In this document: piece by piece, positions 47,290 to 58,815 of the stretch
Position numbering within the stretch: the stretch's first letter is position 1
Layout: each line of letters begins with the position of its first letter
Assembly (NCBI GenBank): GCA_900175165.2
Contig: FWWN02000571.1
Coordinates: forward strand, 22,451-86,450
Direction of reading: 5' to 3'
DNA: 64,000 nucleotides
Source: Rhizomucor pusillus
Taxonomy: Eukaryota > Mucoromycota > Mucoromycetes > Mucorales > Lichtheimiaceae
Program-made: the position numbers and the translations under genes
The notes under the pieces: generated by a model
What the model was told of the DNA's origin: nothing
The model's database searches: none
The model's input: the letters and a program-made list of their open reading frames with translations, nothing else

Positions 47290-49382
47290 ATGCCCATTGG
47301 TTTGTTCGCCCGCTTGCAAGGGTCTTTTAATTTTATGGATAGGCTACTCGCTCGCTTAGCTCGGCTCAGACCTGCCTTTCTTCCCTCTCTTTTGATACCG
47401 CGACGAAACCAGACAATGCAAGCAATTCCGTCACCTCAGGAGGTGCACAAAGTTCTCGATGAGAACAACACTCTGACTGTGAGTGCGGTTGCAAACACTG
47501 CCAAGGCACAGCCACGCCGTGCTTCCACCACCGTCGATGCCATCAGTGTCGAAGATATGGCTAAGCATCTTTGTAAGCAGTTGCAAGAGAAAATATCTTA
47601 TGTTTACAGTACATCACTCAATTTATTTTGCTACACAGTCAAGTCGAGAATATTGTGGCATCCTAGCATGGATACCATTATTATCATCACCAAAGCACGC
47701 GACAATCGGCTAGTGCGGTATACAAGACGGCTCGTAGAATGGCTTATTTCAACGCGTCGGTTTGGCAAAGAATATCCGTTTACAGTGTAAATATAGACCG
47801 TAGCAATAAGTTCTGTAAATATATCTCGCTGACAGCGTAAATATTTAGATATGTCGATGAGCATCTCAAAACCTCAAAACTGTTCAAATACCAGCAATTG
47901 ATCCAAATGAACCCTGTTTTCCAAGAGAAACTAAAGTTTTGGCGACCGAAACTCGTGTATCAAGATCCATCACGGTTCCACCTTATCGTCACGGTATTGT
48001 ACATTAAACGAATGGATTCAGTTGCCTTTTTTTTACTGAGCCCGCCAGGACAGTTAGGAGGTGATGGTACCGTGCTGTTTACTTCATGGTTGTTTCAAAC
48101 CATTGTTCCGCCGATCATGTCGATGAACCTAGGCTCGCTCGGATTCCTTACACCTTTTCCCTTTGAAAGCTGCCGCGAAACACTAAGTAATTTATTCGAA
48201 GGCGACGGGTTTCGAAACACAGTGCGGATGCGTCTAGCCTGCACCGTCTATCGATACAGACCCGAGCTTTCAAACCGGCAGAAAGCTCGACAGAGCTCGC
48301 GGACAGGCGATCTTTGGACCAAAGAAGATACGTCGCAAGAATGGGAGCTCATGGAAACAGCGTGGATGCGGAAGCAGTTCAAGGAAGAAGCGAAAAAGAT
48401 CCCTGAATCCAGAAGGCAAGAACTGGACAGAAATATACCATGCTATACCACCGTCCCTTGTGAAACAATCCACGTCTTGAATGATATCGTTATAGACCGC
48501 GGCCCGCATTCTTACATGTCCATGCTCGAGCTGTTCGGCGACGAGCGTCACCTGACAACCGTCCAGGCGGACGGATTGTGCATTGCGACGCCGACGGGTT
48601 CTACAGCATACTCGGCAAGTCTTTTCCTTCGAATCTTTTCTCCAGTCAATATTATGCCCTGTTAACATCAATTGTACGTAGCTGTCTGCGAATGGCTCGT
48701 TGACCCACCCTGCAGTTCGAGCGACCTTGGTCACTCCAATATGCCCGCACACGCTTTCGTTCCGTTCGATGCTGCTGCCTGAAGACATGACGATACGGAT
48801 AGTCATACCTTTCAGTTCCAGAAAATCAGCTTTCTGCAGCTTCGATGGTAGAAACAAGATCGAGCTACGACGTAAATGTTTCCCAAGAAAAACTGAAAAA
48901 TAATAATCATTATTTACTAACATTTCCTTTTGCCATTAGAGGGCGATCACGTAAAGATACGCGCATCAAGGTATCCTGTACCTACCGTGTGCCGGACAGA
49001 GCCTAGCAACGACTGGTTCACGTCATTGCAAGAGTCGCTGCAGTGGAATGTCCGCCAGCGGCAGAAATCGTTTGTGGTCTTCGAGTCTGAAGAAGATAAA
49101 CAGCAAGACGGATGGCCGACGAGCGAAGTACCACAGCGACAAGAGGATAAGCTGTTTGCGTGTCTCGGCGACGAGCCTCGCAAACCGAAAAGAAACGCAT
49201 GGCAAAAAGCGTCAGACGACGCTTCCTCAACTACTACTAACACGACTAGTACTAGCAGCACGGCTGGCAGCGACGACGAGGAAGCGTTTGACGACGAGCG
49301 AGAGGAAGAGAAATTTGATTTACTGCCGTGGTCAGAGTCAGAACTCGCACTTACAGAATGCAATCATCGTCGGCCTTATTAA
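47290..49382 (+). CDS. NAD(H) kinase
   Basis: Phosphorylates NAD(H) with ATP to make NADP(H). Exons 47290..47572, 47639..47786, 47849..47993, 48054..48614, 48682..48871, 48940..49382; 589 aa. Signatures are TIIIITKARDNRLV, the phosphate-binding motif LGGDGTVL, SMNLGSLGFLTPF, LNDIVIDRGPHSYMS and ADGLCIATPTGSTAYSLSAN, then CPHTLSFR and the strand ending GDHVKIRASRYPVPTV. Intron 4 (48615..48681) is GC-AG, TCG|GCAAGT, and falls exactly in TAYS|LSANG. The C-terminal 110 residues are an acidic Asp/Glu/Ser/Thr tail, as in Utr1-type kinases. Three in-frame starts exist: 47290, 47335 (MDRLLARLARLRPAF, basic and mitochondrial-like) and 47416 (cytosolic). Which one dominates is unknown. Confidence 0.94.
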
Positions 49383-49454
49383 TAATGACTTTCTAAACTT
49401 TTTTTGCATCATTTTCAAGAAAAAAAGGAACATTAAATACAAAAGGTATTATTC

Positions 49455-51215
49455 TTAGTTTTCAGCAGTAGCAGCAGTGGTGGTGGTTTCTTTTGTTGGT
49501 TCAGCAGCATCGGCAGCGGGCTCGCTGTTTTCCTTTTCAGTATTAGCATTAGCATTACCAGCGGCAGCCTTGGCTTTAGCCTTTTCTTCCTCTTCCTTGA
49601 GCATAGCTGCGATCTTCTCCTCAGCCTTCTTCTTGTTCGCTTCCGTCACCTTTGGCTGCTCTGCAAGGTACTGCTCCTTGCGCTCCTTGAGCTTCTCCAA
49701 TGTGCTTGGGATATCAGAAATCTTGGTAGGCACGGTGACCTTAACTTCAAAGAAACCTTCCATGGTTGCCAACGGGAGCTTGAGAGTATCGGTCTTCTTT
49801 TCTTTGTTTGCACCCTTGCCACCCTTCTTCTTGTTGCTTCCTACAAAGTAGTCCTCCTCACGCTCAGACTTTTTGAGCAGTGCTACACCTTCAGGTGCAT
49901 TGGAAGCATCCGGTGCACGGCCACCAGCAGCCTTTTCATCGTTCGCGTTTGCAGATTGGGCAGGTGTATTGCCGCCAAGGAAGCTTTGCAAAAAGTTGGC
50001 AAGGTTGTCACAAAGGGTAATCTCGTGCTCGAAAGCAGGAATAGATGCGAGCTCCAACTCCTTGCGCGCGGCTTCTTGACGCTTCTCAGCCTCCTGTTGC
50101 AATCGGCGTTGACGCTCGAGCTCCTTCTTGTATTCGCGCAATTCACGAAGGAAGGTGTAATATTCATCGTTCGCCTTTCGGTGCTCGTCACGCAAGGAGC
50201 GAAGTTTGTTGTACTCTTCGTCCAAAAGACCCTTGATGCGAGTTCGTTCATCGTAGAGTTTGTTTCGTGTTTCGCGTGCCTGTGCTTGCTCGTTTTGAAT
50301 CTTTTTGAGCTCGGCGTTGACCTTTTCGTATTGCTCGCTAAGCTTCTTGGACTCGCTATCGTCAATGTTCTTTCGAAGTTCATTGTAGATAGCACGCTCC
50401 TTGTCGATGGCTTCCTGCTGCTCGTCCAATCCCTCGACAGTCTGGCGGCTGCGCTTGAGCAAGGAGATTTCTTGCAACATCTATCGTAATAAATGGTAAG
50501 AAACTAATTTTTTCCACACATTGCTCTCGCATTGACCAACTACTTGCCTTCTTTTCTTCGACTAGTCTGACACCACTTTCAATCTTACTTTCCAACTCGC
50601 TGTAAAAAGTGATTAATTGATCAGCAAAGAGACATTGATGCAAAACTGATGTATACACATACCGAATGCGAGCATCGACTTCAGCAACATTCTTGTAAGG
50701 TACCTTGGCTTGGAAAGCCTTGACGTTGCCGACCTAACGTTTCGACTTGTCAGCCATCTCCTTGTTCCTTCACCTCCACTTCATCGTCTTTAGCTAATAC
50801 CTTCTTACGGATCGAGTCATTGATAGCATCAAGTTGCTCGTAGACAGCCCGCTTGCCCTTCTTGATTTCAGCCTGTCTGTCGCGGAGGTCGGCAAGCTGA
50901 GCTCGCAGCTCGTCTCGACGGGTATTGTCACTCTTTGGCGGTAACTTGTTGATCTTTTCCTTGACAGCATCCTACATGCAGAGAGTATATAAGTATCGTG
51001 AAGCTTGCGTAAGAGTGTACAAACGCGCAATGCGAGCGAGCCTGTGTGCCCTGACAGTTTAAAAGATGATGGCACTACGACCACTTTACCATCTGTTTCT
51101 TGAGCTTGTCGATCCTCGCGTTGATTTCGTCAAGCGCCTTCTTGTGCTCCTCATCGTTGGGCTTCTTGACACCTTGGGGGAGTTTTGGAGGAGTAAGAAC
51201 GGCGGCGTCAGTCAT
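49455..51215 (-). CDS. BFR1: Bfr1-type coiled-coil mRNP protein
   Basis: Bfr1 associates with polysomes and mRNPs at the ER and affects secretion and nuclear segregation in yeast. Exons (minus) 51215..51090, 50971..50801, 50733..50663, 50599..50548, 50480..49455; 481 aa, like yeast Bfr1. It is mostly coiled coil, rich in Lys/Glu/Arg/Gln. Family-like stretches are KLPQGVKKPNDEEHKK near the start, RAQLADLRDRQAEIK, FQAKVPYKNVAEVDARI, LLKRSRQTVEGLDEQQEAID and SIPAFEHEITLCDNLANFLQ (about 290-310). The C-terminal third has KKKGGKGANKEKKTDTLKLP and an Ala/Glu/Lys tail. Intron 4 (50547..50481) is GC-AG, AAG|GCAAGT, fixed by phase and by EEKKMLQEISLLK continuity. The first Met (51215) is preceded by a purine-rich leader. 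Confidence 0.9.
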
Positions 51216-52037
51216 TGTGGAAAACGAGAGAGAGAAAGAGAAAAAATGGTATCTCCACTGAGGAGTTGCCACCACACACTCTCTGTGCGCTGCTTTCTTT
51301 CCCAACTCAGGTCCCATTTCGGAACCAGCCACCGCCGCCCACCAACTACTACCACCACCATCACCACCCTTTGTTGCTGCTTTGCTGCTGCTGCTGCTTC
51401 TCTCGAGACATCGCTGGTAGCGCGGACTTGTCAGGGAAATCACATCATATTTGACAACCAGCGGATTTGCCTTGTTGATTACCTTACTCAAGACTCCAGC
51501 TTGCCTCAATCTTTGCTCGACGTGGCAAAAGATCTAGGGCGGGAAGAACGTTCTCCAATGTGTGTAGCGTTACGCAAGCTTGTCTCCTGCACCTTTTCCG
51601 GAAGGTCTTGTTCCTTTTGGTTTGATGGGCAAGCGAATTCGGGAAGGACCCTTGAGAGATGAGTAGTATATCGATCTACATACCATAGGAAGTGGAGATA
51701 CTCAGATATAACGAGGATAGAGTGGATGGCCCTCAGAAATTGCCAAAGGAGATGAATTACCGAAAGTATATCAATTCGTCTTATATCATGAATGCACGAA
51801 TGTATCTGGAAAGAAAAGAAGACATGAATACTGTATAATTTCAACCCAGAGCTGTGGAAAAGCAGGTAAACGTAACTAGGCAGTTCGCCACGGTAGTGCG
51901 CATAACTGAGCCAACGAGCGGCTGCAACCCGGGTGATCATGTGTCCTATGGAAAATACAAATATCTCGTCCCTTTGCGGTTTCGCATTCGTTTCATTCTT
52001 CTTTTCCTCTCACATACTCGTCGCTTTTTGATAACCA
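51216..52037. promoter_or_regulatory. Divergent promoter region of BFR1 and the membrane protein gene
   Basis: About 820 bp. It contains a purine-rich leader next to BFR1 (51222-51245), CAC/CTG trinucleotide runs at 51340-51400 and otherwise unremarkable sequence. Overlapping frames on both strands (for example 51506-51940 minus) lack family or codon evidence. Confidence 0.45.
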
Positions 52038-52817
52038 ATGGGCAAAGTTGACTATATACCCACTTATGAAGTACAGCATGTCACAGAAGGGACACGTTCA
52101 CGCTGGGCGTGGGTCCGGCGCTTCATTGGGTCCCTGGTGGTGATCACGCTCGTGATGCACTGCATTGCACCTGCTCGCCTTCCTCAGTTCTGGACAACAA
52201 CGACGACTGAAAAATCCACAAAAGACAAGGTCGTTTTGCACACTGGGTTCCCAGGCATGGATGACCTAGTTGGACAAATTGTCACTAAAGAGAGAGCTGC
52301 CGCTATCGCTTTTTCTCCTACCTTGATTTTGTCATCAGAAAGTATTGCTCGCAAAAACAAGGAAAGCTGGTGGGACCGCTTGTTCCCTTGGCGACACGTC
52401 CATCTGACTTCCGTGCAGCTTCCTGTTGCCAGCAGAGATTTGAACAAGGTCAAGGCCGAACTATCCATCTGCACGTCCACACGTGACGACCTCTGGCGGT
52501 CTGTTCCAGATGATGCAAAGTGCATCGCATCCGCTACCGTCCGCGTGGAATCCTTGGAGCAAGAGGACGATCCATTTGGTGTCATTGAATGGGCGCCAAA
52601 AGACCCAGTCGTGCTCAAGAAGAATACGGTTTACTGGCTTGTCGCACGATCAGCTGGTCCCGTCGATTTTGCATGGATGTTTGCGCAGCCTGCAACCAGC
52701 AACATCGGAGACAGAGGTTTGGCCTATCAAGATCCCGAAGCTGGATGGGAGCTCCAAGAAAGAAACGAGGATGAACTCGTGCCTAGCATCATCGTTACTG
52801 TACGCGACCATGAATAA
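52038..52817 (+). CDS. Hypothetical single-pass membrane protein
   Basis: Uninterrupted 259-codon frame, not assigned to a family. A short basic N-terminus (RSRWAWVRRF) precedes one hydrophobic segment at about residues 30-45 (FIGSLVVITLVMHCIAPA), then an approximately 210-residue hydrophilic domain. That domain is predicted by eye to be beta-rich, with patterns such as HVHLTSVQLPVASRD, STRDDLWRSVPDDAKC and NTVYWLVARSAGPVDFAWMF. The last resembles the jelly-roll style of extracellular anchor-type domains in which a YWLVA strand recurs, but this is weak. With the positive residues before the membrane segment, a type II or signal-anchored topology is likely. Good length, no stops and a CT-rich leader just upstream support a real gene. 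Confidence 0.75.
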   Translation: MGKVDYIPTYEVQHVTEGTRSRWAWVRRFIGSLVVITLVMHCIAPARLPQFWTTTTTEKSTKDKVVLHTGFPGMDDLVGQIVTKERAAAIAFSPTLILSSESIARKNKESWWDRLFPWRHVHLTSVQLPVASRDLNKVKAELSICTSTRDDLWRSVPDDAKCIASATVRVESLEQEDDPFGVIEWAPKDPVVLKKNTVYWLVARSAGPVDFAWMFAQPATSNIGDRGLAYQDPEAGWELQERNEDELVPSIIVTVRDHE

Positions 52818-54991
52818 AGTCTTGTTTTACTTTGTCCAGTAACATACTTGACTTGTCTTACACTTTAAGCTCGTTTCGTTTCCGTTGTGTCATCTTCCAG
52901 TGATTCTGTTCCAGTGCAGGGACAAGGAGGATCCATAGGGATATGGTCGGGAAGATTGAATTACAGCTGATAAAACCTGTCACCGCGTAACGGCCTGTGA
53001 TTCCGATACCATACACATGTCAAACTTAGAGATGCATCTTCAATTCGACGCTGGGAGTCCGTGCCTCAATTACTACAGCTGCAACAGCATCACTATCCAC
53101 CGCCACCATCCTCTTCAGAAGGACACGGATCGTATCCGTAGCACCAGGCAGTAGCATCTCCCTACATATTCGCCTCCACCCAGCTTTGCGTATCCAGCTT
53201 CATCTCAAGACTCCATTGCAATGCCGCAGCCTGGCGCACCATCCAGCTATCCTCCTCCTCATCCACAGCAGCCCTACGGCGGAAGATACCCGTCGCCGCA
53301 ACCAAACCCTGCGTTCCCTCAACCTAGCTTCCCATCTCCTCAGCAGGCTGGCGGCGTCGGTGCTTATCCACCGTCACAGATGCCCATACCTGCTGGTCAG
53401 TACCCACCTCCACCTAGCAATCATCCGACATATCCCTTATAATTGTTTGAAATATAAACTCAGTGAAGGAAATCGCCATGTTTATTATCTATGAGAAACC
53501 AAATCATCTTCTGCGTTCTTGACTGCAGGATATTGGGGCCAGTACAGTAATCGTTGTGCATAGAAATAATGAGGCAGGGGCATGCAAAGTGTTGATATCT
53601 TTGGAATCTCAAGACGCGATTCAATTAAGACGTCCACACATATGCCATGAAATGCATGGTTCTCTGCACTTAGTGGTTGAATCACATACTAAGGAATCTT
53701 GAGCAGCACTGTCGAATTTGCGACGCGTCATGCATTGTTTCCTCGGGTTCACTCATTCTTTTTCCTCGCAAAGAGGCCAAGCTTGGGAATCGGCATGGAA
53801 AGATCCTTGTGGTCCGTAACCTCTCTCTCTCTCTCTCGGTAAGTTGCAAAGCAAGCAACAAAGATCTTGCTAGCAATGTAGCTTATACAGTGCATTCCTT
53901 AGGTCTCTCCACCCGCGGGCAAGTCCGGTCTCCCCATGGTCCCAAAGGAACTCTCAAGGCTTTCCAGGTGCTCAGGGTGCTCAAGACCGGATCATTCTTA
54001 GCTTTTACGCTCCTATTTCACCAGCAATGTTGTGCCTCTGCACAAGGATAACAGCTGCAAAGAGAATACAGATCGTATCTGTAGGACCTCGCCTACTTTT
54101 TGGGAACTGGCGGTGCTGCCTCCTCGCGGTGGTTCCTGGATATATCGCTGGCTTTGTTATTGCTCGACGTGAACTGAACGGCACCAATGTATTAGAAAGA
54201 AAAAGATAGAAATGAATCGTGTAAATAAAGCGGCTTTCCAAAGGTTTTCATGCTGTCTGCGACGAAACTCGAAATCTCTTCTAATAATTTGGATAGCTCG
54301 AGGAACAAGACTAATCTAAAGAATACCAACATCACAGCACTGGTTAGTGCTTTTGCTCAATCAGATGGTGCTACTACAGAGACAATGCCTCAGAAGCAGC
54401 TAGAGTGTCAAGTCCAGATGATTTCTTTCTATACAAATTCCATTGCTACGTATATACTGCAGATGTTTGGTATTGTTGAGGTACAGTATGTAGCGACAAT
54501 GTGATGATGAAATAATCCATCGATTTTCCAAAAATTCCCAGTACCAGAAACCCGACTCGGTACATACTGTCAATATATTGCCATCTTAGTGTTTAAAGGA
54601 TATATCTAATCGTCAAAGTTGCATAATATCCTTAACCTGCCCTGAATATCGGTTGAGCTGTACTGTGAGAAATATCCAGGACTTTTTTGCAGAAAAGTTC
54701 AGTTTAAGACGTGATATGCTGATTATTACTACAAATATTGTATCCACAAACTCGGATACGTCACTTGTCGAAAACATGTGGGCGGCTACAAACAGCTTAG
54801 CAGAAAGTAGTCCCTGTGCTGCTTCATCTATTACCTTAAAAGTCGCTCCAAAATGTGTATGTTCCTGACATTACTTGTTGCCCGAGTTTTACCAGCTTGG
54901 GTGACACAAAGATAATACATAAGAAGAGCGCGAACATTTACTCGTCGTCTTTCGGCAAGTTTTAACCTATAATTTTTTTTCTTTCGTTTCT
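52818..54991. other. Gene-poor interval with a degraded proline-rich frame
   Basis: About 2.2 kb. Apart from the proline-rich fragment at 53070-53442, short frames (53677-54051, 54250-54504 and 54653-54868 on plus) have no recognised similarity. A (CT)n run is at 53821-53838. It looks non-coding or degenerate. Confidence 0.45.
53070..53442 (+). pseudogene. Possible pseudogene of a Pro/Gln-rich protein
   Basis: A frame from 53155 to 53442 encodes a Pro/Ser/Gln/Tyr-rich tail (MPQPGAPSSYPPPHPQQPYG and onward, ending YPL). Immediately upstream (53070-53137), a different frame encodes similar composition (LQLQQHHYPPPPSSSEGHGS) before a TAG at 53138. The switch of frame with continued composition suggests indels in a once-continuous low-complexity region. 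A missed intron would have to be very short. No parent protein is recognised. Confidence 0.35.
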
Positions 54992-56201
54992 ATGCCCACA
55001 TCACGAGAAAAAAGCATACGCACGAAAGCACTGCTGGATCACATCAAGCTCGGATGGATTAGACTGTCCAGTAGCAGGCGCGTTACATATTGCAAGTGCA
55101 TGAAATATGCATTAGTTGCATCGATCTTGGCACTAGATGCGATCACTATCCAATCCCTGCCTTGGCAAATCCGATTTGTACTGGGAATTGTACTTGCACT
55201 ATCTGCAACCGTAATTCCCTATCTTAGACGATTCATCGTACCAGCTTTACCCATATTTGCCTGGCTCGCTACGTTTTATGCTTGTCAGTACATTCCCAAC
55301 GACTTCAGGCCAAAGCATATTTTCGTCAACGTCTTACCGACTCTTGAACGCGTTCTGTACGGAGGCAGTTTGTCAGAGATCATATCCCAGCATCAGCATG
55401 TATTTCTCGACATAGTGGCGTGGCTGCCTTATGGGATCATCCATTTTTCGTTCCCGTTCATCTTGGCATTCATGCTTTTCTGCCTTGGCCCACCTGGATC
55501 GCTGGATATCTTTGGCGAGACATTTGGATGGATGAATCTATGCGGCGTCTTGACCCAATTGCTATTTCCCAACGCATCACCCTGTAAGTGTAACACAATG
55601 GTACACTGAGAAGAATACGTAAACCGAGAATTAGGTTTTATATGCGAGAAGAAATCTCTTCCCCTTTTTTTCTGATCTGTCTACTGTAGGGTATGAAATG
55701 AAATACGGCTCAACGCCAGCAGACTACTCGGTTCCCGGAGAAGCAGGCGGGCTCGCTCGCATTGACGAAATCCTTGGCCTGAATATATACGGTTCATCCT
55801 TTGGAGCATCTCCTCTGGTATTCGGCGCTCTTCCCTCACTGCACTCGGCGTCTGCGACGATCGAGATGCTGTTTCTGTATTACCTTAAACCCAACCTATG
55901 GCCAATTTACGCAGTCTATGTTATGTGGATGTGGTGGTCGACCATGTACCTCACACACCACTATCTGATCGACCTGGTAGGAGGATCAATCTACGCCGTG
56001 GCTGCCTTTTTTGTCGCCCGTTTATCCCTGCCGCCAATCGACAAGAACGCGCGCTCTCGACTCGATTATCTTGGTGTTACCAAAATCAGTCTTGGCGCCT
56101 TTGTACACAGCATTGAAAACCGTTCCAAGCCAATCACCGCTCAGCAAGACGACGAAGAAGAAGCATTGTTACTTCAGCCTACAGACGACGGAGAAGAATA
56201 A
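54992..56201 (+). CDS. AUR1: Inositol phosphorylceramide synthase
   Basis: Golgi enzyme that transfers phosphoinositol from phosphatidylinositol to phytoceramide, an essential fungal sphingolipid step and the target of aureobasidin A in sensitive fungi. Exons 54992..55583 and 55690..56201; 367 aa, with a 106-nt intron. Multiple hydrophobic helices are visible. Family blocks are LGIVLALSATVIPYLRRFI, QYIPNDFRPKHIFVNVLPTL, TFGWMNLCGVLTQLLFPNA and PWYEMKYGSTPADYSVPGEA. The catalytic PAP2-like motifs are GALPSLHSASATIE (His) and THHYLIDLVGGSIY (His and Asp). The acidic C-terminus (DDEEEALLLQPTDDGEE) is cytosolic in yeast. The start is the first Met, 12 residues before the conserved basic stretch. 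Confidence 0.95.
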
Positions 56202-56816
56202 ACTTTATCAACTTGTCCAATGGATCACAGCAGCATTTCCATCATGAACACTCTCTCACTAGCAATAATATCACTTCCCAGATTCACGCGCATGCACTCT
56301 ACATTGTAGATGTATTATACGGTCACCACTTTTTTCTCATCCGTTGTTAAGTCAACGTTTAGGCATGTTTCGAGTATTTTACACATTCCTGTTTACTTTT
56401 TCTGTACATGCTTTTTGACAACAGAGCTTGTTTATCCTTCCTCGATGCTTGCCTTGGCAGTCTACTGTTCGATATTGGCATTTCTAGGCATTGAGCGGAT
56501 TTAGAATCGAGAGCAGCGATGTAGTATGTTAAGATATCGGCGGGTGGTAAATTTTCTTTGTGGATAATATGTTACACTTTAATTTGAGGTTTTGGAGGGC
56601 ATCCTGTTATATACTGGAATCATTAAATTAACAAGCGTGCACTTTTTCTCAGTGCATACAAAAATAAGATACTGATTGCAGCTACTCGCCACAAAACAGC
56701 AGCATATATACCACGTCTAAGAGACGCAAAGTAGATCTTATCTCTGGCTCTTCTATCCAAAGGTCTATGACTTGTCGTTTAAATCGTATGTGACAAATGG
56801 AAAAAAAAGATGTACT
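56202..56816. other. Convergent intergenic region, AUR1 and Nudix gene
   Basis: A 615-bp 3'-to-3' spacer, AT-rich. A hydrophobic plus-strand frame (56310-56504) is not supported by anything else. Confidence 0.5.
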
Positions 56817-57982
56817 TTACCTTGCAGAAAACAAACCAGTTACATATGCGATCAAACGCACCAGGTAGCCCACCTCCTTGACGGAATATACGGGTGCTGA
56901 TCTGGCAAGCTTTACAAATGCGAGTTTTGTTTGCTGCCATGCAGGCCTCCCTTCAGAGTGATGCTCCTGCTCTACCGTCAGCTCTATGAGCTCACATGTC
57001 ATACCAAGCGTCAGTCCCCACAGTCGTAAAGGGCGGCTCTCGTCATCTGATGGTAAATCGATGGCTGGGAAGCTGATACTTCCGAGCATGTGGCGAGTTA
57101 GCGATGCCGCGAACCCATTGCTTTTCCTCTTTGCCGGTGCTAGAGACTCTTTGACCCGCTGATCAGGATAATCGGCTGAAGAAAGGAAAAAGTCAAACGG
57201 AACCCCTAACCACATACTGTTAGATAGTTCATGTATAGATAAACAGGCATTGCATTCTTACATTGAACAGTCGCTACTTCGGACTCTTGGATCTTTAGCG
57301 GAGGAGTATCTGGAACTAGCTGAAGAAAGACTGAAATGGTGGTTTAGGCAAATTATGCAACAAGGTTTTGATATCATATGTTGTACATACCAAATGGGAC
57401 CAAGATCATCATTAAGTTACCGTTCATTGTAGAAGTGATTTCTCTCTCGTCGAGTTTACCGAGACATAGAAATTGTCCATTCTGTAGATCTAAACCGATT
57501 TCCTCAAAAGTTTCTCTAGCAACAGTGTCCATATCCGTCTCTCCAGCCTCGTTCTTGCCACCCGGAAAAGCAACATGCCCTGACCATCTTCAAATTCTTA
57601 TTACGTCAGAGGATTTTTTTCTACCACAATGGTAGTGGATTCTGCATTTGGTACCTGTCGCTTTCTCTAGTCGCGCGCTGAATGTAAAGTATCTCTGGTG
57701 TGCTGTTTTCTCTGACCCATGTCTGCTCAAAGAACTCATCGGTGGTCTTTGGAAGGGAGGAGATATCGTCTTGGCTGACAGGCGCTGAAGGCCTGCAACG
57801 AAGTATGGCAGCTACGCATGCACGCCGCGGTTGCTCCGGAGGCGATTCAATATGCAATGCCCGCCTATTTTGCACTTGCCGACACAGTGTCGACAATGCT
57901 GAAGGTAGTCGTTACCGTTACCATACTGGCAATGTCAAGATTGTTACTTGATTCTACCTTCTAGAGAATCAACTGCACTCAT
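56817..57982 (-). CDS. PCD1: Nudix hydrolase, CoA-pyrophosphatase type
   Basis: Likely peroxisomal or mitochondrial Pcd1/NUDT7/NUDT8-like enzyme that cleaves CoA derivatives or related diphosphates. Exons (minus) 57982..57958, 57898..57655, 57587..57391, 57330..57262, 57205..56817; 307 aa. The Nudix box is complete: GGKNEAGETDMDTVARETFE followed by EIGL, matching GX5EX7REUXEEXGU. Just before it is WSGHVAFPGG, the CoA-Nudix-specific block. The N-terminus (about 25-70, RRACVAAILRCRP) is the usual first strand. The tiny first exon (25 nt, MSAVDSLE) supplies the only good ATG. The third junction (VPF-VFLQLVPDTPPL) and the fourth (VQ-WVPFDFFL) restore a family-like strand pattern. The stop at 56817 follows AAG|GTAAAG, so a further 3' exon is possible. 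Confidence 0.85.
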
Positions 57983-58142
57983 TAAAGCAAGACGAAAAAG
58001 GAAACTTGCTGACCCAGCATTTTTTCATTTATCATTTCACATGATGTGGGTAAAAAAATCCAACATTTCATAAAGATGAACAAGAGAGAGCGTGTGAGAA
58101 GGTTGATTAAATATACTTTTTCTGGGAAGGGGGGGTAGGTGT

Positions 58143-58815
58143 CTATGCATTGTTGTTGCTGGTTGACGACGATGGTTCAATGTCCTTTTTCAAAACGTAT
58201 GCGTCTCTAGGTTGTATCTGCTCGTAATAGTTCTTTGCGGTGCTGACAATCGTGAAACCGTGCTTTTTGTAGAACGACAATGCGCTTTCGTTTGAAATCT
58301 GGACGTGCAAATATACAGAATTGGTGTTTGGTATCTCGGATGCTTGCTTCAGAACGTGATCCAGCAACGCCTTGCCTAGAATTCATATTACGTTACAAGA
58401 CTTACGCATAAGATCATCAATTTTCTCCCCATTCTTCTCTTACCAAGACCAAGGTTTCGGTATGCTTCAAGCACACCCAGAGTCATGATGTAAATGTTGA
58501 CCTCATTGCCGTTGGTTTCCTTGCGACTGCAAACTGCACCCACACAGACATCGTTGTAAAATACTAAGTTTGTAGTTTCCGCACGCGCACATACGCACAT
58601 ATACGTGTATATTGAGTCCTACAAGCTCGCGTCGACGTTACGTCAAAGGGCCTACCTAATTTAGCCAACTCGCCCGATTGCAATACATCGTCGTAAAAGT
58701 TGGGACCATAGTTGACAGGGAACAAAATTGAGTTGAGTTTCTTCAATTGTCCAATGTTGTTTGGTGTGACATCACCGAGCGAGGTTAACCGCGAGTGAGC
58801 AACGGAAGGCGACAT
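58143..58815 (-). CDS. NAA50: N-alpha-acetyltransferase 50 (GNAT family)
   Basis: Naa50/San acetylates N-termini starting with Met followed by hydrophobic residues and is linked to NatA and sister-chromatid cohesion. Exons (minus) 58815..58656, 58563..58444, 58375..58143; 170 aa, as in other Naa50 proteins. Signatures are LGDVTPNNIGQLKKLNSILF, PVNYGPNFYDDVL, VCVGAVCSRKE, IYIMTLGVLEAYRNLGLGKA (the acetyl-CoA-binding R/Q-x-x-G-x-G/A loop), YLHVQISNESALSFYKKHGF and the Tyr-rich KNYYEQIQPRDAYVL. Intron 2 falls within the acetyl-CoA loop (LGLG|KAL). The start Met lies 12 residues before the first beta strand. Confidence 0.95.

Noticed and set aside
56310..56504. Hydrophobic 64-aa frame after AUR1
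   Set aside because: It lies in AT-rich 3' flanking sequence with no start context, no homology and no neighbours suggesting a gene.
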